64,000 nucleotides of DNA from Cornus controversa (GCA_026545225.1 CM048845.1:117493033-117557032), one strand, 5' to 3'; shown: positions 46,135-59,195, counted from the first letter of the stretch. The notes: generated by a model not told the origin, from the sequence alone. Numbers and translations: made by a program.

Positions 46135-46722
46135 GGGCCCGTTTGGTAACTGTTTATGTTTAGTGTTTATTGTTTAAGTGTTTATATAAACAGTGTTTAT
46201 GTTACGATTTTGTTTATCCATAAACATGAGTGTTGTTTGATAACGAAAAAACGTTTGACTTATTTTAATTTTTTTTTTTTTAGCATGGGTGCCCCTAAGT
46301 AACTATTTCTTATTATTAAGTATATTAGTAATTATTCATATTGTATCAAATATTTTTTTCTTAAGGCAATTGATGCTCTTCAATTTTTCACACTTGATAA
46401 TTCTAATACTTTGATCGTTGTATCAAATAATAGTCTTTTATAATTTTTTTTCTTTTCATTTTCTCACTTTTAGTTTCAATTTTTAATTAAAATAATATAA
46501 TCACCATTTTAGATAAAAAAGAAAAAAAAAGTTTTTTTTTTTTAATAAACATAAACAATAAACATCATTTTGGTGTTTAGGATTTGAAGGCTTATGAACA
46601 GTGTTGTTTTAAAAACGTTTAGACAATTTATAAACAAAACAAAAATTATCAAACATGTTTATTCTAAAAATTTGTTTTTATAAACAATAAACACTAAACA
46701 TAAACGGTTACCAAACGGGCCC
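46135..46722. mobile_element. Tourist-like MITE (PIF/Harbinger), 588 bp
   Basis: Ends are GGGCCCGTTTGGTAACTG and, reverse-complemented, GGGCCCGTTTGGTAACCG. The inverted match continues for about 42 bp with a single mismatch. The flanking duplication is TAA (46132-46134 and 46723-46725). The interior is non-coding with repeated ATAAACA motifs. The near-identical ends suggest a fairly recent insertion. Confidence 0.88.
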
Positions 46723-47199
46723 TAACTTGTTGGTTCAACCAAGTTATAGGCGTGGCATGCTGGTCAAGTGCATAAGTGTCTGTGCATTTGGGTCCCTCGC
46801 CTATAGTAGTGCTATTGACACTCCAAAAGAGGACTCGATCACTCCATCTTTTTTCTTCCGTTGGTGAAAAGGACAAAAATATCCTTCTCTTTTTCTATTT
46901 TCTCTTCTCCCTCACATATTACACAATAGAAGCATATCTCAACCATTGATCTTTCCTCCTCTTCATATCTCAACTTGATTTAATTGGAAATAAAGGTTTT
47001 GTGTTGATTAAGTTGTTACGGATTGTTTTTCTCATAAGACGCCCACGACATTTGCTTTGGTCCTCTTTTGTGTTGGCATCATGTCAATGACTCCATTTCT
47101 TTCTTTAGTCAGTTGAATTTGGATTTGATCGGAAAAGATGGTTTTTTTTACAACACCAAAAAAAAAAAAAATAGAGTTAAACACTGAAACAAGCATTTG

Positions 47200-48190
47200 A
47201 GAACAGAGCCCTTGAAACAACAGTAATGATTGACTCCCAACACAAAAGAGGACCAAAAGAATGAGGAGCTGCACGACATGCCTCATGCGCCACTTTGTTC
47301 ATAGTTCTTGGAACCCACTGAAGTTGAGTCAAAGAGCAGCAGCCAAAAAAAGACTTATAATCCTCCACAATTAGGAACAACGCTTCCTTGGCAAGGGCGA
47401 GATTTAAAACTGCTTGACAATCACCTTCAATAAAACACATGAGATAGATTCCAATCCAAACAAAACTGGATATCTGCCCTAAGGATAAGACCCTCTGCCA
47501 CCATGGCTGAAGAAACGAAACAAAAAGCAGTAGATGCAATCTTCAACATAACTACTTTCTTATGATCACGAATGACCACAACACCTTTATTTTCCTTCAT
47601 CATCGGATCAAAAGTGGCATCGAAATTCAGTTTGAAACTCCCTTCCAAAGGAGGAGTCCATTGCCGAGAAGGATCGTTGGAGGAAATGGAAGGAAAAACT
47701 AACAGCTCAAACTGTTTTCGAATCTCATGAGCATCAAAAAAATCACGAGTGGCCCTCTTAACAACCACATGATGCTCCACCCTTTTTTAGTTAAAATTCC
47801 AATCATTTCTATTTTTCCAAATATGCCAACATAAAAAAGAAGCCAGGCCTGCACACTCCGGAAAGCACTGACCCTCCTTCCAACCATCAACAAGAGTCAA
47901 CCATCTTCTCTGCTATGGCATCGGATAGGAATGTCCAAAATCCAAACGCAAAGGACTCAGCTTCCACACCACTTGGCATTCTGGGCATAAACACAACAAA
48001 TGATCAACGGTTTCCTCCGCTAACCCACATCTCCTACTTAAGGAATTTAAAGGCATTCCTCTCACAACCAACATTGAGTTTATTGAAATTTTCTCATGCA
48101 AAGACTGTCAAAGGAAAAATTGAACCTTGCGGAATGATTGGATCTTCCAAACATCAATCCAACTCCTTCATAATGTTGTATAGAAAAAGC
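47200..48190 (-). mobile_element. LINE remnant: zf-RVT and RNase H region
   Basis: In minus-strand order, the first part translates as a zf-RVT-like segment (HEKISINSML, then CGLAEETVDHLLCLCPECQVVW, about 48090-47915). An RNase H domain follows: WTPPLEGSFKLNFDATFD (about 47663-47610), then MVAEGLILRAD, EGDCQAVLNLALAKEA, and LQWVPRTMNKVAHEACR (about 47322-47272). These are the C-terminal domains of plant L1-type retrotransposons. The domains fall in several frames, with shifts near 47900, 47760 and 47440, so the gene is dead. The reverse transcriptase and endonuclease domains are missing. Confidence 0.75.
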
Positions 48191-48285
48191 TACCAAGGTC
48201 AAGAGGGGACGAAAGAAACAAAAAGAACTTGAAGAAAAAGGAAATGAATAAGCTTAGAGAAGAGATGAATAATGATTTGAAGGTC

Positions 48286-48403
48286 AATCGGATTAGCCCG
48301 ATTTTATTTTTATATGAGTGGAATGGTGGGTCCTACCACATGATGTCACATCGTAGGACCCACCATTTTACTTACATAAAATTATTCTTGGTCTAATCCG
48401 ATT
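48286..48403. mobile_element. Foldback/MITE-like inverted repeat, 118 bp
   Basis: The arms AATCGGATTAG...GGTGGGTCCTA and TAGGACCCACC...CTAATCCGATT are inverted copies of about 50 bp, separated by a short loop around CATGATGTCACATCG. The transcript of either strand would form a long hairpin. Confidence 0.75.
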
Positions 48404-48409
48404 TGGACT

Positions 48410-51400
48410 CTATCATTACTTAAAAGAGATACATGAACACATGTCATTCAATTATTCTATAAAAAAGAATGAAAGGCTAAGAAGGGAAAATTGAATAGTG
48501 GGAATAATAGCTCCCTAAAATAACTACTATTTTTACTAAATGAACTTTATTTATTATATGAGAAATGATGTTATAAGTAATTTTGCTAACTACTTTCATA
48601 ATTAAGTTATATTTTGTAATACTTCATTTTACTCTGATAAGAGAAACTCAAGAGAAACATAGTTTGTTTGAACTAATATTTATCCAACTCTACCACTCAT
48701 CTTAAAAGGTTTAAATTTTAAAAAATACAAAAATGGATATACAAGTGGTTGGGAATAATTTTCCATTTGTTCGACACACTGGGAGCAAAACACAAATAAG
48801 CTCACATAAAAACAATACAATATATATGTGGTTTGACCAAACTGGACCTATGTCCATAGAGAGAAGAAATTTTACTGTAATGAATTAAGAAGAGAATATT
48901 ACAATAGCAGGAAATGCAAACTCACTACTTTTATCTCTCACGGTTCTTTTAATTAGGATTAGAGCAAAAATTTCTTCAAGTGAGGCTACATCTCCCTATT
49001 CTCACCCACTCTCTTCTCTCATCACATCATGTACTCATCTTCTATTTTTCTTCTCTACATTCTCTAATCAATTCAACATCTATTTATAAGGTTCTAAGCC
49101 TAGTTTCTTATTAGACAAAGATTACAATTACTTGAAGTCCAAGATGTGTCTAGCAAAAAATTACTAAATAATTTACAACTCTAAAATAGAAACTTATTTT
49201 GAATAGAAATTTGAGGCACAATTCCTAGCATATGTTTCTATGTGAACATAAACTGAGAAAGAACTTCTTAGGTTGATAAAAGTGCAAATTGGACATGGGT
49301 TCCACTTTTCCATCCGATGGCCGAAGAGGGTTGGGCCTCTCCATTCTGATGATAGATTCATGTAACCAATCAATTTTCTTTTCAGTCAATTTGATTGGAT
49401 AAAAACTAATAGTGAAAAATGAAAGTAAAATAAAGTGAATTGAATGAAATGAAAATAAAAATTTCAAGACATATTTGATTAGCAAGAAACTTTTTCAAAA
49501 AATATAAATAAAATTACCATTTTATAGTATGTAATATATGAAACTAAAAAGAAAAGAAAGAACGTTATTGTGAATTCATAAACTTTATCAAGAAATTAAA
49601 ATTTCTCTCTTCTTTTTTTTTTTAGAAGTTGGATAGTTATGAAAAATTATTATTTTTTATCGAAAATTTTATTTTCTTACCATTCAAACTCTCAAAATGA
49701 TTAATTTTATTTTTTCTATTTTCATTTACCAAACAAAGCCTTCTCAAATGTGAGGTTGTGTTGGGTCAAGTTGGCACACACCTACGTGTTGAAGTAGGTT
49801 GAGGTGGTTGTAAAGCATTTAAGAGGGGGGTTGTAGGTGGAAGTAACGTAACGTAACGTAACATAACATGTATGTGAAACTATGAGTCAAACAAACATAT
49901 ATATATATTTATATATATCTGGGAAAGTGTGACACAATCTTTAACGTCCGTGTTTGAATTTTTTTCTTGCATGTAAGATTTGGTTTCCTCCTAGCCGCAT
50001 AATGAGACACAATCTTCATTCTTTAATATTTGCGCGAGGAGATCTAGGATGTATTTGGTTTACTATTTGAAATATATATATAGACAATTAAAAATTATAA
50101 ATTTGTACAAAATTTTATTTAATTATCAATTTTGAATTTTTTTCCCTAAAAAATTAGTTAAAAAAAACACTAAACCAAACAGAGTTGGAAACTCTGAAAA
50201 TTTAACATACATTTGTAATATATGCATAGTACGGTCCCAATTGAAATTTGTCTATGTTGAAAGATTTATCAGATGAGACCCATATATTTAAGAATTTTAA
50301 TCGTAGTTCAGTCACATTATAAATTGGCTCCAGCATTTATTTATTTTCTGTTTTAAGATTTCTTAAAATTATTTTCTGTTTTAAGAGTTCTTATAACTAT
50401 TTCTTTTAGAATTGAATCAAAAAACTTGAAAATCTATTTTTGGAAGTCCTAATAAAAAGTTTGTCGTTGACAAGGATTAAATTGTGCTTAGGGGTGCTCA
50501 TGTTAATAATATCCGAGTATTTCCTACATAGGACTCTCGTCAATAAGAGCTCTTAATTTTTCTTTAAAACTCTTCATTTCTCTATAAGTTACTTATAGCT
50601 TTATCATAATTTCTAACAAAATTTGTCCTAAATAAAAATAACTCTAAAATAAAATATAACTTTTTTTAAGAGATTGTAAAGTACAAAATATTTCCAAGCA
50701 TTCGAGAAAAAAAAATACAAAATATTTGAAACTTTGAAATAGAAATTGTTTTCTATGAAATCGTATGTATTTTTTTTTTTTTTAATAAATTTTAAAAATT
50801 GATGGGGCAGAAAATGTCACACCATTCGGGTCAACGTATGATGTGAAAAAGACAAAAAAACGCTCAACCAATATTTATACAGATAACAACTTTAATCTTA
50901 TCTAGAAATAGAAGAGTCACATGTCCTCCATGTCTTCAAACTTTAGTCCGAGTGAAATTCTTATATCAGAAATAATTTAAAAAAATAGTAATAGTACTGT
51001 TAGTTAATTCACCAACGAAATTATTAAATAATATATTATAGAATATTAGTAATTATTAGTGGGTCAACGTTTGATTGCACCAAATTTCGTTTAGGCATGC
51101 ATGTGATAATCATTGGATTCTTTTATTAATATCCACTTTGGTTGCCTCAAGCACATGCACATTCATACAAGTCAAGATTTGTTAGCATGCACGTGAAGAG
51201 ATTTGTCTTATTTTACATTTACTGAAGAAGGTTTTTTTAAATTAAATATTGTTAAATTACGTAATTTGGTTGGTTGAACATAGAATTTACTTTAATGTCT
51301 AATTTAAATAACTTTAATATTGTAAAATGGTATATATCACTGCCATCTAGGATCAAGATGATCATATTTATTGAGCTATGATTTTTGTAAGTTCCTATAA

Positions 51401-51526
51401 CGAGAAAGTTTTATCATGAGTTGATATCTTAATGGTTAAGCTAAGAGTTTAATCCAACCAAAGATAATTACTTCCTTCAAGTGTGTGAGCGTGAGCTTAA
51501 TTATGATGAGCTAATAAGCCGAACAA

Positions 51527-51563
<37 letters not shown>

Positions 51564-52510
51564 TTAATTTATGAAATATTTGATAAAAAATTTGGATTGG
51601 TTGCTTACCAGGATCGTATTAAAATGAGTAAATGACACTAACCTCTCTTCAGGTTTGGACAAATTACATTTGGATAGAACGTTCCTAAACAATACTACTG
51701 ACGTTTTCTTTCAGTTAGAAAATGTCAAATAGATGTAAAACAAACTCTATCTCTCTCGTTCTATCATATGTACATATATGTGTATATATATATCAACCCA
51801 AAAATTTTCGAAAATCCCAACCCGAACTCAATCCGAGCCTGGCCCGTAATATGAACCCGATCAACCCAAACTATGAAACTAATATATATAAAAAGTGCAC
51901 TGCTATGAAGTATCGAACGCACTCAAACCATAATGCCAATGCCTTCTTTATGTTAATATTACACCAATAATTATATTTATTGAATTTCTTTAAGAAAGCT
52001 AAGCACTCTAACCAAATTACAAAAATGCTAATATAATGCTATAAACTTTTTATTTTTACTTATAATATTTTAGCATTAATATTTATTAATTTATTTTAAA
52101 ATTTAAAAATATAAAGCTTAATATTGTAAATTTGTTTTAAAATGTTAAAAACATGTAAACATATATGATGTGTATTATATATAAATTTTTTATCTTCTAA
52201 TATATTATATATAATATAAAATTTCATTTATTTCATTCTTAAATCTATTAGTATTCATTGATTTAGTAAAAAAATAACTACTCACTTTTTTAATAAAGAC
52301 ATGGACATGCAATTTATAAATCAATCATTACTTATGCTAAATGGTCTCCAATAATAAATTTCACTAAATTAATTAAAATTCACTAAAAACTTATGTCTAT
52401 CAAATTCATGCGATAATCAATTCTGTTATGTTACACCAATGTGGGCTTGATTATGTTATGCTTGACCATGACCTTGCTTACATGTGATTGGTGAGCCAGT
52501 TATATATTAT
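48410..52510. other. Gene-free AT-rich region with simple repeats
   Basis: The region includes a (GTAAC)n run at about 49843-49863 and a (TA)n array at 51531-51560. A CCCAACCCGAACTCAATCCG stretch near 51810 resembles hAT-type MITE arms, but no ends could be placed. No ORF here looks coding. Confidence 0.5.
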
Positions 52511-52514
52511 ATAT

Positions 52515-53317
52515 TCTTCTATTTTATCACAATTTGATTAATTAGTCAACTGTCTAAAAAATTAATTAGATTAATTGATGAGTTTTAATCATTTAATCTA
52601 AACATCTAGTTTTATAATATTGAGTTGTTATATATTGTCCCAAGACATATAGTATAACAAATAACTTTTATAAGTAATATAAGTTAGACTATTTTATTCT
52701 ATTCTGTCAAAATTTGATTAATTAGTCAAGTATCTAAAAAATCAATTATAATAATTGATGATTTTAAACCATTTAATATGAACATCTAATTTTATGAAAT
52801 TAAGTTGTTCTTTAGTGTCTCGAGATATATAGTATAACATATAATAATTATAACTAATATAAGTTAAACCATTTTTTTTTATGAAATTAAGTTTTTATTT
52901 AGTTTTTATCATACTAAATAAAAGTTGTTATATACACTCTTTTATATTGCATAAATGCTTGTTTACAAAGAGCAATAGTGTATGAGATTAATCAACAATA
53001 AATCAATTTTAAGACAAGATAAAGTTGAATTGAATATTAATATAATACTTACAATTCAAATCATTAGTACAACCAAGATTTACACTAACTTGTATGATTT
53101 ATACATCAATTAATAGAAATCCCTAATTGAAATATAAATAATCTACATAACATACTTATACACATTTTATTCCTAACTTTACAATACATACATATATCTA
53201 TCTCACATTCGAAAGATAACCAAATGAAACTGACTAATGATCACTTTAAAAGTGCAGATCTCATTTTCGACAATTCGACCAACTTTCTAACTTTTTAATA
53301 TTTTTTCTTCTTGTCGT

Positions 53318-53361
<44 letters not shown>

Positions 53362-53690
53362 TATATCTCCCTTCTAATGTCCTATTTCTATTTCTTATTC
53401 ACTCTATGTGAATACACAACATCTAATTGGCATTGGGATTAGAGCCAACTTTGCCCATAAAAGTAATAAGTTATAACTTATCATACAATAGTTACAGTGT
53501 CCCAAGATATAAAGTATATTATTCTAATTAGTTAGTCATATGTCTAAAAACATAATTAGATTAATTGATGGGTTTAAACCATTTCATCTGAATATTTAAT
53601 TTTATGAAATTAATTTTTTCTTTAGTATCCTGAGATATATAGTATAGCATATTAGTTAAAGTAATATAAGTTATACCACTCCTTTATTTT
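52515..53690. repeat. Three copies of a roughly 180-bp AT-rich repeat
   Basis: Copies start near 52515, 52696 and 53515. Shared motifs are TTTGATTAATTAGTCAA, TTAATTGATG and GAGATATATAGTATA. The first two are in tandem with a 180-bp period (AATTTGATTA at 52531 and 52711); the third is about 800 bp downstream. Family unknown. Confidence 0.75.
53319..53359. repeat. (AT)n microsatellite, about 20 units
   Basis: About 40 uninterrupted alternating bases. Confidence 0.95.
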
Positions 53691-54034
53691 TTGTCAATAA
53701 TACTTCAACATTAATATATATTAGAATGTTAATATTGTAGTAATGTCGAGAGATATGAATGAGAATCTAAAAAATATGTTAATTCAATGAGATGTATAGT
53801 TAATGTCTTTATTATTTGAGTGAGATTATTATTTTTATTTGATTTTAAGATAGTGAAAATTGTGTCATTGATTTAGTTAATAATATAATTTATAATGTTT
53901 GTTTGTTATATTTAAAGGGAGAAAATATTATTGTAATTTAATTAATGTTTTAAACTTATTTTAATAAATGGTCCAAATTTTCAGTTTTATATATTAAATA
54001 TTATTGTTGCAACTTATATAATCAATGGATAGTG

Positions 54035-54127
54035 ATGTATAGGTGGTTGGTCTCTATTACTAAATTCAAAGCCTCAAGAGGGATGAGGTGAGGTTCAATT
54101 CCTCGTGGCTGCAACAAAAATTTTTGA
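54035..54127 (+). mobile_element. Possible tRNA-derived SINE fragment
   Basis: A perfect pol III B-box match, GGTTCAATTCC (about 54090), lies about 50 bases after an A-box-like ATAGGTGGTTGG (about 54039). An A-rich then T-rich tail follows GGCTGCAACAAAAA. No flanking duplication was identified. It is not a functional tRNA gene, since no cloverleaf was found. Confidence 0.35.
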
Positions 54128-54180
54128 TATGAAGAAGACCCACCACTGATTGCAATATCAAACCCGAATTTGTAGCCCGA

Positions 54181-54290
54181 GTTCACATAATTTGGGTTCA
54201 TGGTCAGGTTCGGGCAGGGTTAGAGTTAACCAATTTATTTTTAGGGTTGAACCCGAATTGAGTCTCCAACCCGTCCGAGTTGCAGCCTTA
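54181..54290 (+). mobile_element. Terminal fragment of hAT MITE family A
   Basis: The segment ends CCAACCCGTCCGAGTTGCAG then CCTTA, matching the right end of the copy at 43753-44367. It also shares GGGTTGAACCCGAATTG-type sequence. The remaining element is not recognisable to its left. Confidence 0.55.
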
Positions 54291-54321
54291 GATGATGGTG
54301 TCGAGTGATGGTGGCGATCAT

Positions 54322-54484
54322 CAGGGGCGGACTGAGAAAGTTCTATTTATATAATTTTGGGGGACAAAATGTGAATTTTTATAAGATTTAATATTTAAAA
54401 AGGAAGGTACCTAGTGAATTTTAAAAAAAAAATTGGAGGGAGGGGGGCATGGCCGCCCTTGGTCCCTCTTAAGGTCCGCCCCTA
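54322..54484. mobile_element. Short hAT-type MITE, 163 bp
   Basis: Ends are CAGGGGCGGACTGAG and, reverse-complemented, TAGGGGCGGACCTTA. The flanking 8-mers GCGATCAT (54314-54321) and GCGATGAC (54485-54492) agree at six of eight positions. The CAGGGGCGGA terminus is common among plant hAT MITEs. Confidence 0.65.
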
Positions 54485-54492
54485 GCGATGAC

Positions 54493-56366
54493 TTTTTGTT
54501 TTGTTCTTCATACGATCGTTATTGTCACCGACTTGTTTTGAAGCTCATGACCTCCTCTTCTTCTTTATGACCTCTCTTAAAAAAGAACTTGCGTATGTCC
54601 ATGGACTCAAAGCCTCATGGTGTTTCTCTTTCAAAGGCGACCCATTCACCAGGTGGTTGTGGTGGAGGTCGGTCATGGTGGAACAAGCTACTTTTTAAAA
54701 AAAAAAAAAAAAAAGGGACAAATAGAGTGAGTGTTAGTGGGTTGCTATTATGATCTTTTCATACAAGAGAAATGCAACAAGACCATTTTTTAAAATTCGT
54801 TCACGATTTTTATGGACAGAAAACAACAGAAGTGTTATTAAGCATACGGGTCAAACTTTATGAAAGGTGATAATAATAAATTTCAAACTCTTCCCGTGTA
54901 TAATTTATTCATAATATTTTATATTAAAATATTGAGAATAAAAGTAACATTTTATACTAGATTTAACATTCACATAAAAAGTTAAAATAATAATGGTGAA
55001 ATACTATTGGTGTGTAACTTGTCCAAACATAATAAATAAAAATATATATAGTTTAATTTAGGTTATTAAAATTACAAAGATAGTGATATATGTTGGTGAT
55101 ATGGTGATTGGTGGATGGGTCCTTTTGGAATTCGCATGAAGTTGAGGTGACCTCGATTAGACAGGGATTGCCGAACAGGACAAATAACATCCAATATTCC
55201 AATGTTACACTGGTCCTAATGCACGGTAAAGAGTGAGAGATGCACCGCCCAACATAGTTTATATGGTCATATCATACTTTTACGGAACCTTTTTAATCAT
55301 TATATACATGTATTGTCACGCTGCCACAGTATATATATATATATATATTTATTTATTTTATTTTTCAAACAGTGGGCACAGTTAAAAGCCTTTGTGTGTG
55401 TAGTCGAGTTAAAGGTACTATTTTCATTAGAATTATCTTTTCATTTATTTATTTTTTGAGTGCCATGTCCATTAGAACATGCAACAGCAACGTTACATGT
55501 ACATTTTCCTGTGCATCATCAACCAATAACAAATAGTATTTTGAATCATTACCTTTGTAACATGTTCAAGTCTTACAGGTCTTCTGAGCAGTATTTCTGC
55601 AGAGGAACAAGAGACATAGTGAAATATGGTAAAACGAGACCGTTATTAATTTAATATTATTATTTAATTTAAATTCATATTTTTAAATCTTAATTTTTTC
55701 ACATCATCATTCATAATACAAATCACGTATATATTTCATGATATTTGTAAAATAATATTATGTCACCGCAACTTTAAAAGTTTCAAACTCACAATCAAGG
55801 AAAGAATGTGATGGTGGAAGACAACAGCGCGCAACCCAAAGTATAAAGTATAAACACACACATATGCATATACCCATAATAGACCAAGCCATGCCCAAGC
55901 GTGATGATGAACAGTTTTCTATTTTGAATCAGATTCGCGGGAGTAACCCTCATCTGTCCAAGTTTGAAGAACCAATTATAACTTATATAATTAAATCTTT
56001 TGAATTGTTGAATTTAAAAGGTTTAAGAGAGAAAAGAAAAGAAAAGATAATGATTTTTGTATTTGGATAACTAATGTGGAGAGAAAAGAAAGGATTGAAA
56101 GAAATTTGGAGGGATACTATCCCTCCAAATCTCTCATTTCTTATTCCTCCAAAAATAAGAAGATTTGGAGAAAAATAATAACTGGTAAGTGATACTTTCA
56201 TAATACCAAAATTGTCCACAACATTTTAGAATAATTTTTTTTTTATGACATGTGAATCTTAACTTAAGATATTAGGGCATATCATTAATAGATTTAATTA
56301 TATTAAGTTATCCTTTCTTTTTTTTTTTTGTCTCCCTTGATTATCCAAACAAGCCCTAAAAATATT
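54493..56366. other. Intergenic DNA, no gene seen
   Basis: AT-rich with an A-run at about 54697-54715 and a (TA)n tract at about 55330. The end near 56340, ATCCAAACAAGCCCTA, with a TTTGGATAACT match near 56060, may be a small MITE of about 300 bp, but the ends do not align well enough to call. Confidence 0.4.
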
Positions 56367-56813
56367 ATATTTTAGGATAATGTTGTCCCTTTTAATATAT
56401 TCTCTATTTTATTTACTTTTTACTCATTCTTCTCTCTTGATTTATATGCATGTGTATAAACAACTAAGCCTTCTGTCAATAGATTTCCTTTTTTTTCCAA
56501 TCAACTACTCTTCTGTTAATATATATATAAACACAAGGCTAGTTAATAGAGAATTAAAAAAAAAAAAATCCATTCACACAATGTTACCCATTTTAATGTC
56601 GTCTCTCTGTTAATTAGCTTTCTTTTTCCGATCAACTAGCCTTGTGAGAGTAATATATATATATATATACTGAAAGAAGAAGAAGAAGAAGAATTCATTA
56701 ACAGAAGAGTAGTTGATTGGAGAGAAAAAAAATCCATTAAGATGAGGCTTAGTTGTTTATACACACACGTAAATAAATAGAGAGAGAGAAGATCTAACAT
56801 TGTCCTAAAATAT
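56367..56813. mobile_element. Long palindromic (foldback) element, about 447 bp
   Basis: The left arm contains ATATTTTAGGATAATGTTG, AAACAACTAAGCCT and CCAATCAACTACTCTTCTGT. The right arm carries their reverse complements in mirrored order (near 56813, 56758 and 56715). An inner pair, AAGGCTAGTT / AACTAGCCTT (56536 and 56632), extends the symmetry. No transposase and no clear target duplication were found. Confidence 0.65.
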
Positions 56814-58033
56814 CATTTTTTCGTTTTTTATACATAAATGTCGGAGACAATCAATTAATATGTTTAATTATATAAGTTATGATTAGTTCTTCAATCAATC
56901 AGAAGTACGACTAAGGAGGGACTGTCCCTATCATTTCTCAATAATAATACTGTAGTACCTTATTTTGGGGACTAGTGCAAGCCCAATCCTCATGTTTGGG
57001 CTGCAAAGTTTGAGCACTGAAGGGCTGGAAGGGTGGTAGGGAAGCCCTTTTTGTGATCTCAACACCACATAACCACTCTATAGATGTGCAATTTATCTTT
57101 TTAAAATTTTTTATTTTTATTTTTATTTATTTATTTGATCAGGTAAGTAAGTACCAGGCCGAAAGAGATTTTCTTTTTATAACAGGCTCATTCTCTGCTT
57201 CCTTCGCTCTCTGGTTGGCCTTTCCACTTGACTAAGTAGTATTTCCTAGCCCATACTCAATCCCTTCCCTTTTCTTTGAGGATGATTTTTTTTTTTCTTT
57301 TTCACACACAATTCGTCCATGCGAGAGCTTGAACCCACATAGGTTGTGTAGTTCTAGTACTTCTATTTGTATCTAGTACACAATGTTACAAGATGGAATT
57401 GAAGTTCTACAGAGGAGAAAGAGGTCACTGAGTCAATCATATAGCAAGGAGTGAGAAGCTATATTAAAAAAAAAATTGTGGTGCATCTCTGTTCCAATAC
57501 TATGAAGTCAAATCCTCATAGATGAAAAGACATTTTATATCCTCTTATTTTTTTCTCTTCACTTCATGAAAGAAGCCAATAATTTCTTAAAGAGTTAGAA
57601 GTAATATTGCTATCCAATTCTTTGCAATATAGCTGTGGATCACTTCTAAATTACAGGGCCTTTTAGAGATAAAATGGTCAGAGCATCTCAAATTAGATGT
57701 TGGATTAATTTCAACTCAATGATACAGCTGATTACTATCTTTGTTAACCATTATCATAACTGACCAACCCACGAGCTAATGGTTTGGGGGTAACGTCAAT
57801 CAAATTTCAAGAGAGGTGGACTAACTTTTTTTCACAAATTTAAGCCATAGGTGACCGACTCACCATTCAATAGATAGTGCATGTGAGATTCAAATATGAG
57901 TCTCTCTTTCACCATTATGTGAATGGGGGAATCATTCAACTAGCAAGAAAGAAAAAGGAAAAGAAAAAAATTAATTTTTTTTAAAGTTTGTTTTTAAGAG
58001 GTTTTATGAAGGTCAATCTCCTGACAAGATTAT
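56814..58033. other. Intergenic DNA, no gene seen
   Basis: Mixed, moderately AT-rich sequence. No coding-like ORF or clear transposon end was recognised. Confidence 0.45.
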
Positions 58034-58689
58034 GGGTCAGTTTGGCATGCGCTTTTGTTTTGATGTTTTGTTTTTGTCTAAAACAGAACAAGTGTTTTGT
58101 TATGAGTGTGTTTTGAATAGAATCAAAAACACGTTTGGCAAGGAAAATCTGTTTTCAAGTTTTTAAACCAGAAACAGCAAAAACATGTTTGGTAAGTCCA
58201 ATTGTTAGCAAAAATGTTGAAGCAGAAATTCAAAAACATGTTTGGCATAAACCTGTTTGAGTGTTTTGTTTTAAAATATTTATATTATTATAAATAATTA
58301 AAAATTATTATAATTTACATAATATGTTATTTGTTAATATTTAGAATAAATTATATTTAGATAAATTATATATATATTTTTAACAATACTTGTCTAAAAA
58401 TTCAAAAATTATGACAAATAATTTGTAAAATTTTTGACAGAACTTTGTTTAAAAATTGACATATTTCAAATCTGTGCATTCCCATAAATCAATCTTGCCC
58501 AAGTGTAAATATAAAACAACAAAAACATTCAACATATATTATTACAATATGTTCGAAATAGCAATAATCCACCAAGTTTGAAAAATAACAACTTTGTATG
58601 AATACAACAAATATGACTAAATCCATATATCTAAAAAAATATATATATAGATTACAATTTAACATAAAGAACACTTCAAGCATCACTTC

Positions 58690-59195
58690 AGATTCTATGA
58701 CAAGAAAGCTCAGCACCATCAGCATATCACCCACGTGTAGTGTTGGAGTAGTACCCACATGCAAACAAAAAAAAAAAAAAGTCCATTACACAATACAACT
58801 TATGTTATAATCAAACTTTATAAAGAAGAGGAGTAAGAGTTTGACCTTTTTCGGACTTGTTGAGTAAGCACAAGTCATTAGCACTCAAACAGACCACCCA
58901 AGTGAAGTGTTGAAGCAATATCGGCATGCAATAAAAAAAAAAAACAAGTTCATGTCACGGTTACAATGCAGCCTATGTTATAATCAAACTTTTTCAAGAA
59001 TTTAAGCAAGAGCTTGACCTTTTTCAGCAAGCACAAGTCATTAGCACTCAAATAGACCACCAAAGTGAAGTGTTGAAGCAGTATCGACATACAATAAAAA
59101 AATACAAGTTCATGTCACGGTTACAATGCAGTCTATGTTATAATCGAACTTTTTAAAGAATTTAAGTAAGAGTTTGACCTTTTTTAGACTTGTTG
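58690..59195. repeat. Imperfect tandem repeat, about three units of 160-173 bp
   Basis: Units share CAAGTGAAGTGTTGAAGCA-type sequence, an A-run, ATGTTATAATC and TTGACCTTTTT. The last motif occurs at 58841, 59014 and 59174. The array lies between the transposase stop and the presumed 3' terminus of the Harbinger element. Confidence 0.8.

Noticed and set aside
51424-51530. SINE suggested by TAATGGTTAAGCT
   Set aside because: An A-box-like match without a convincing B-box, tail or flanking repeats.
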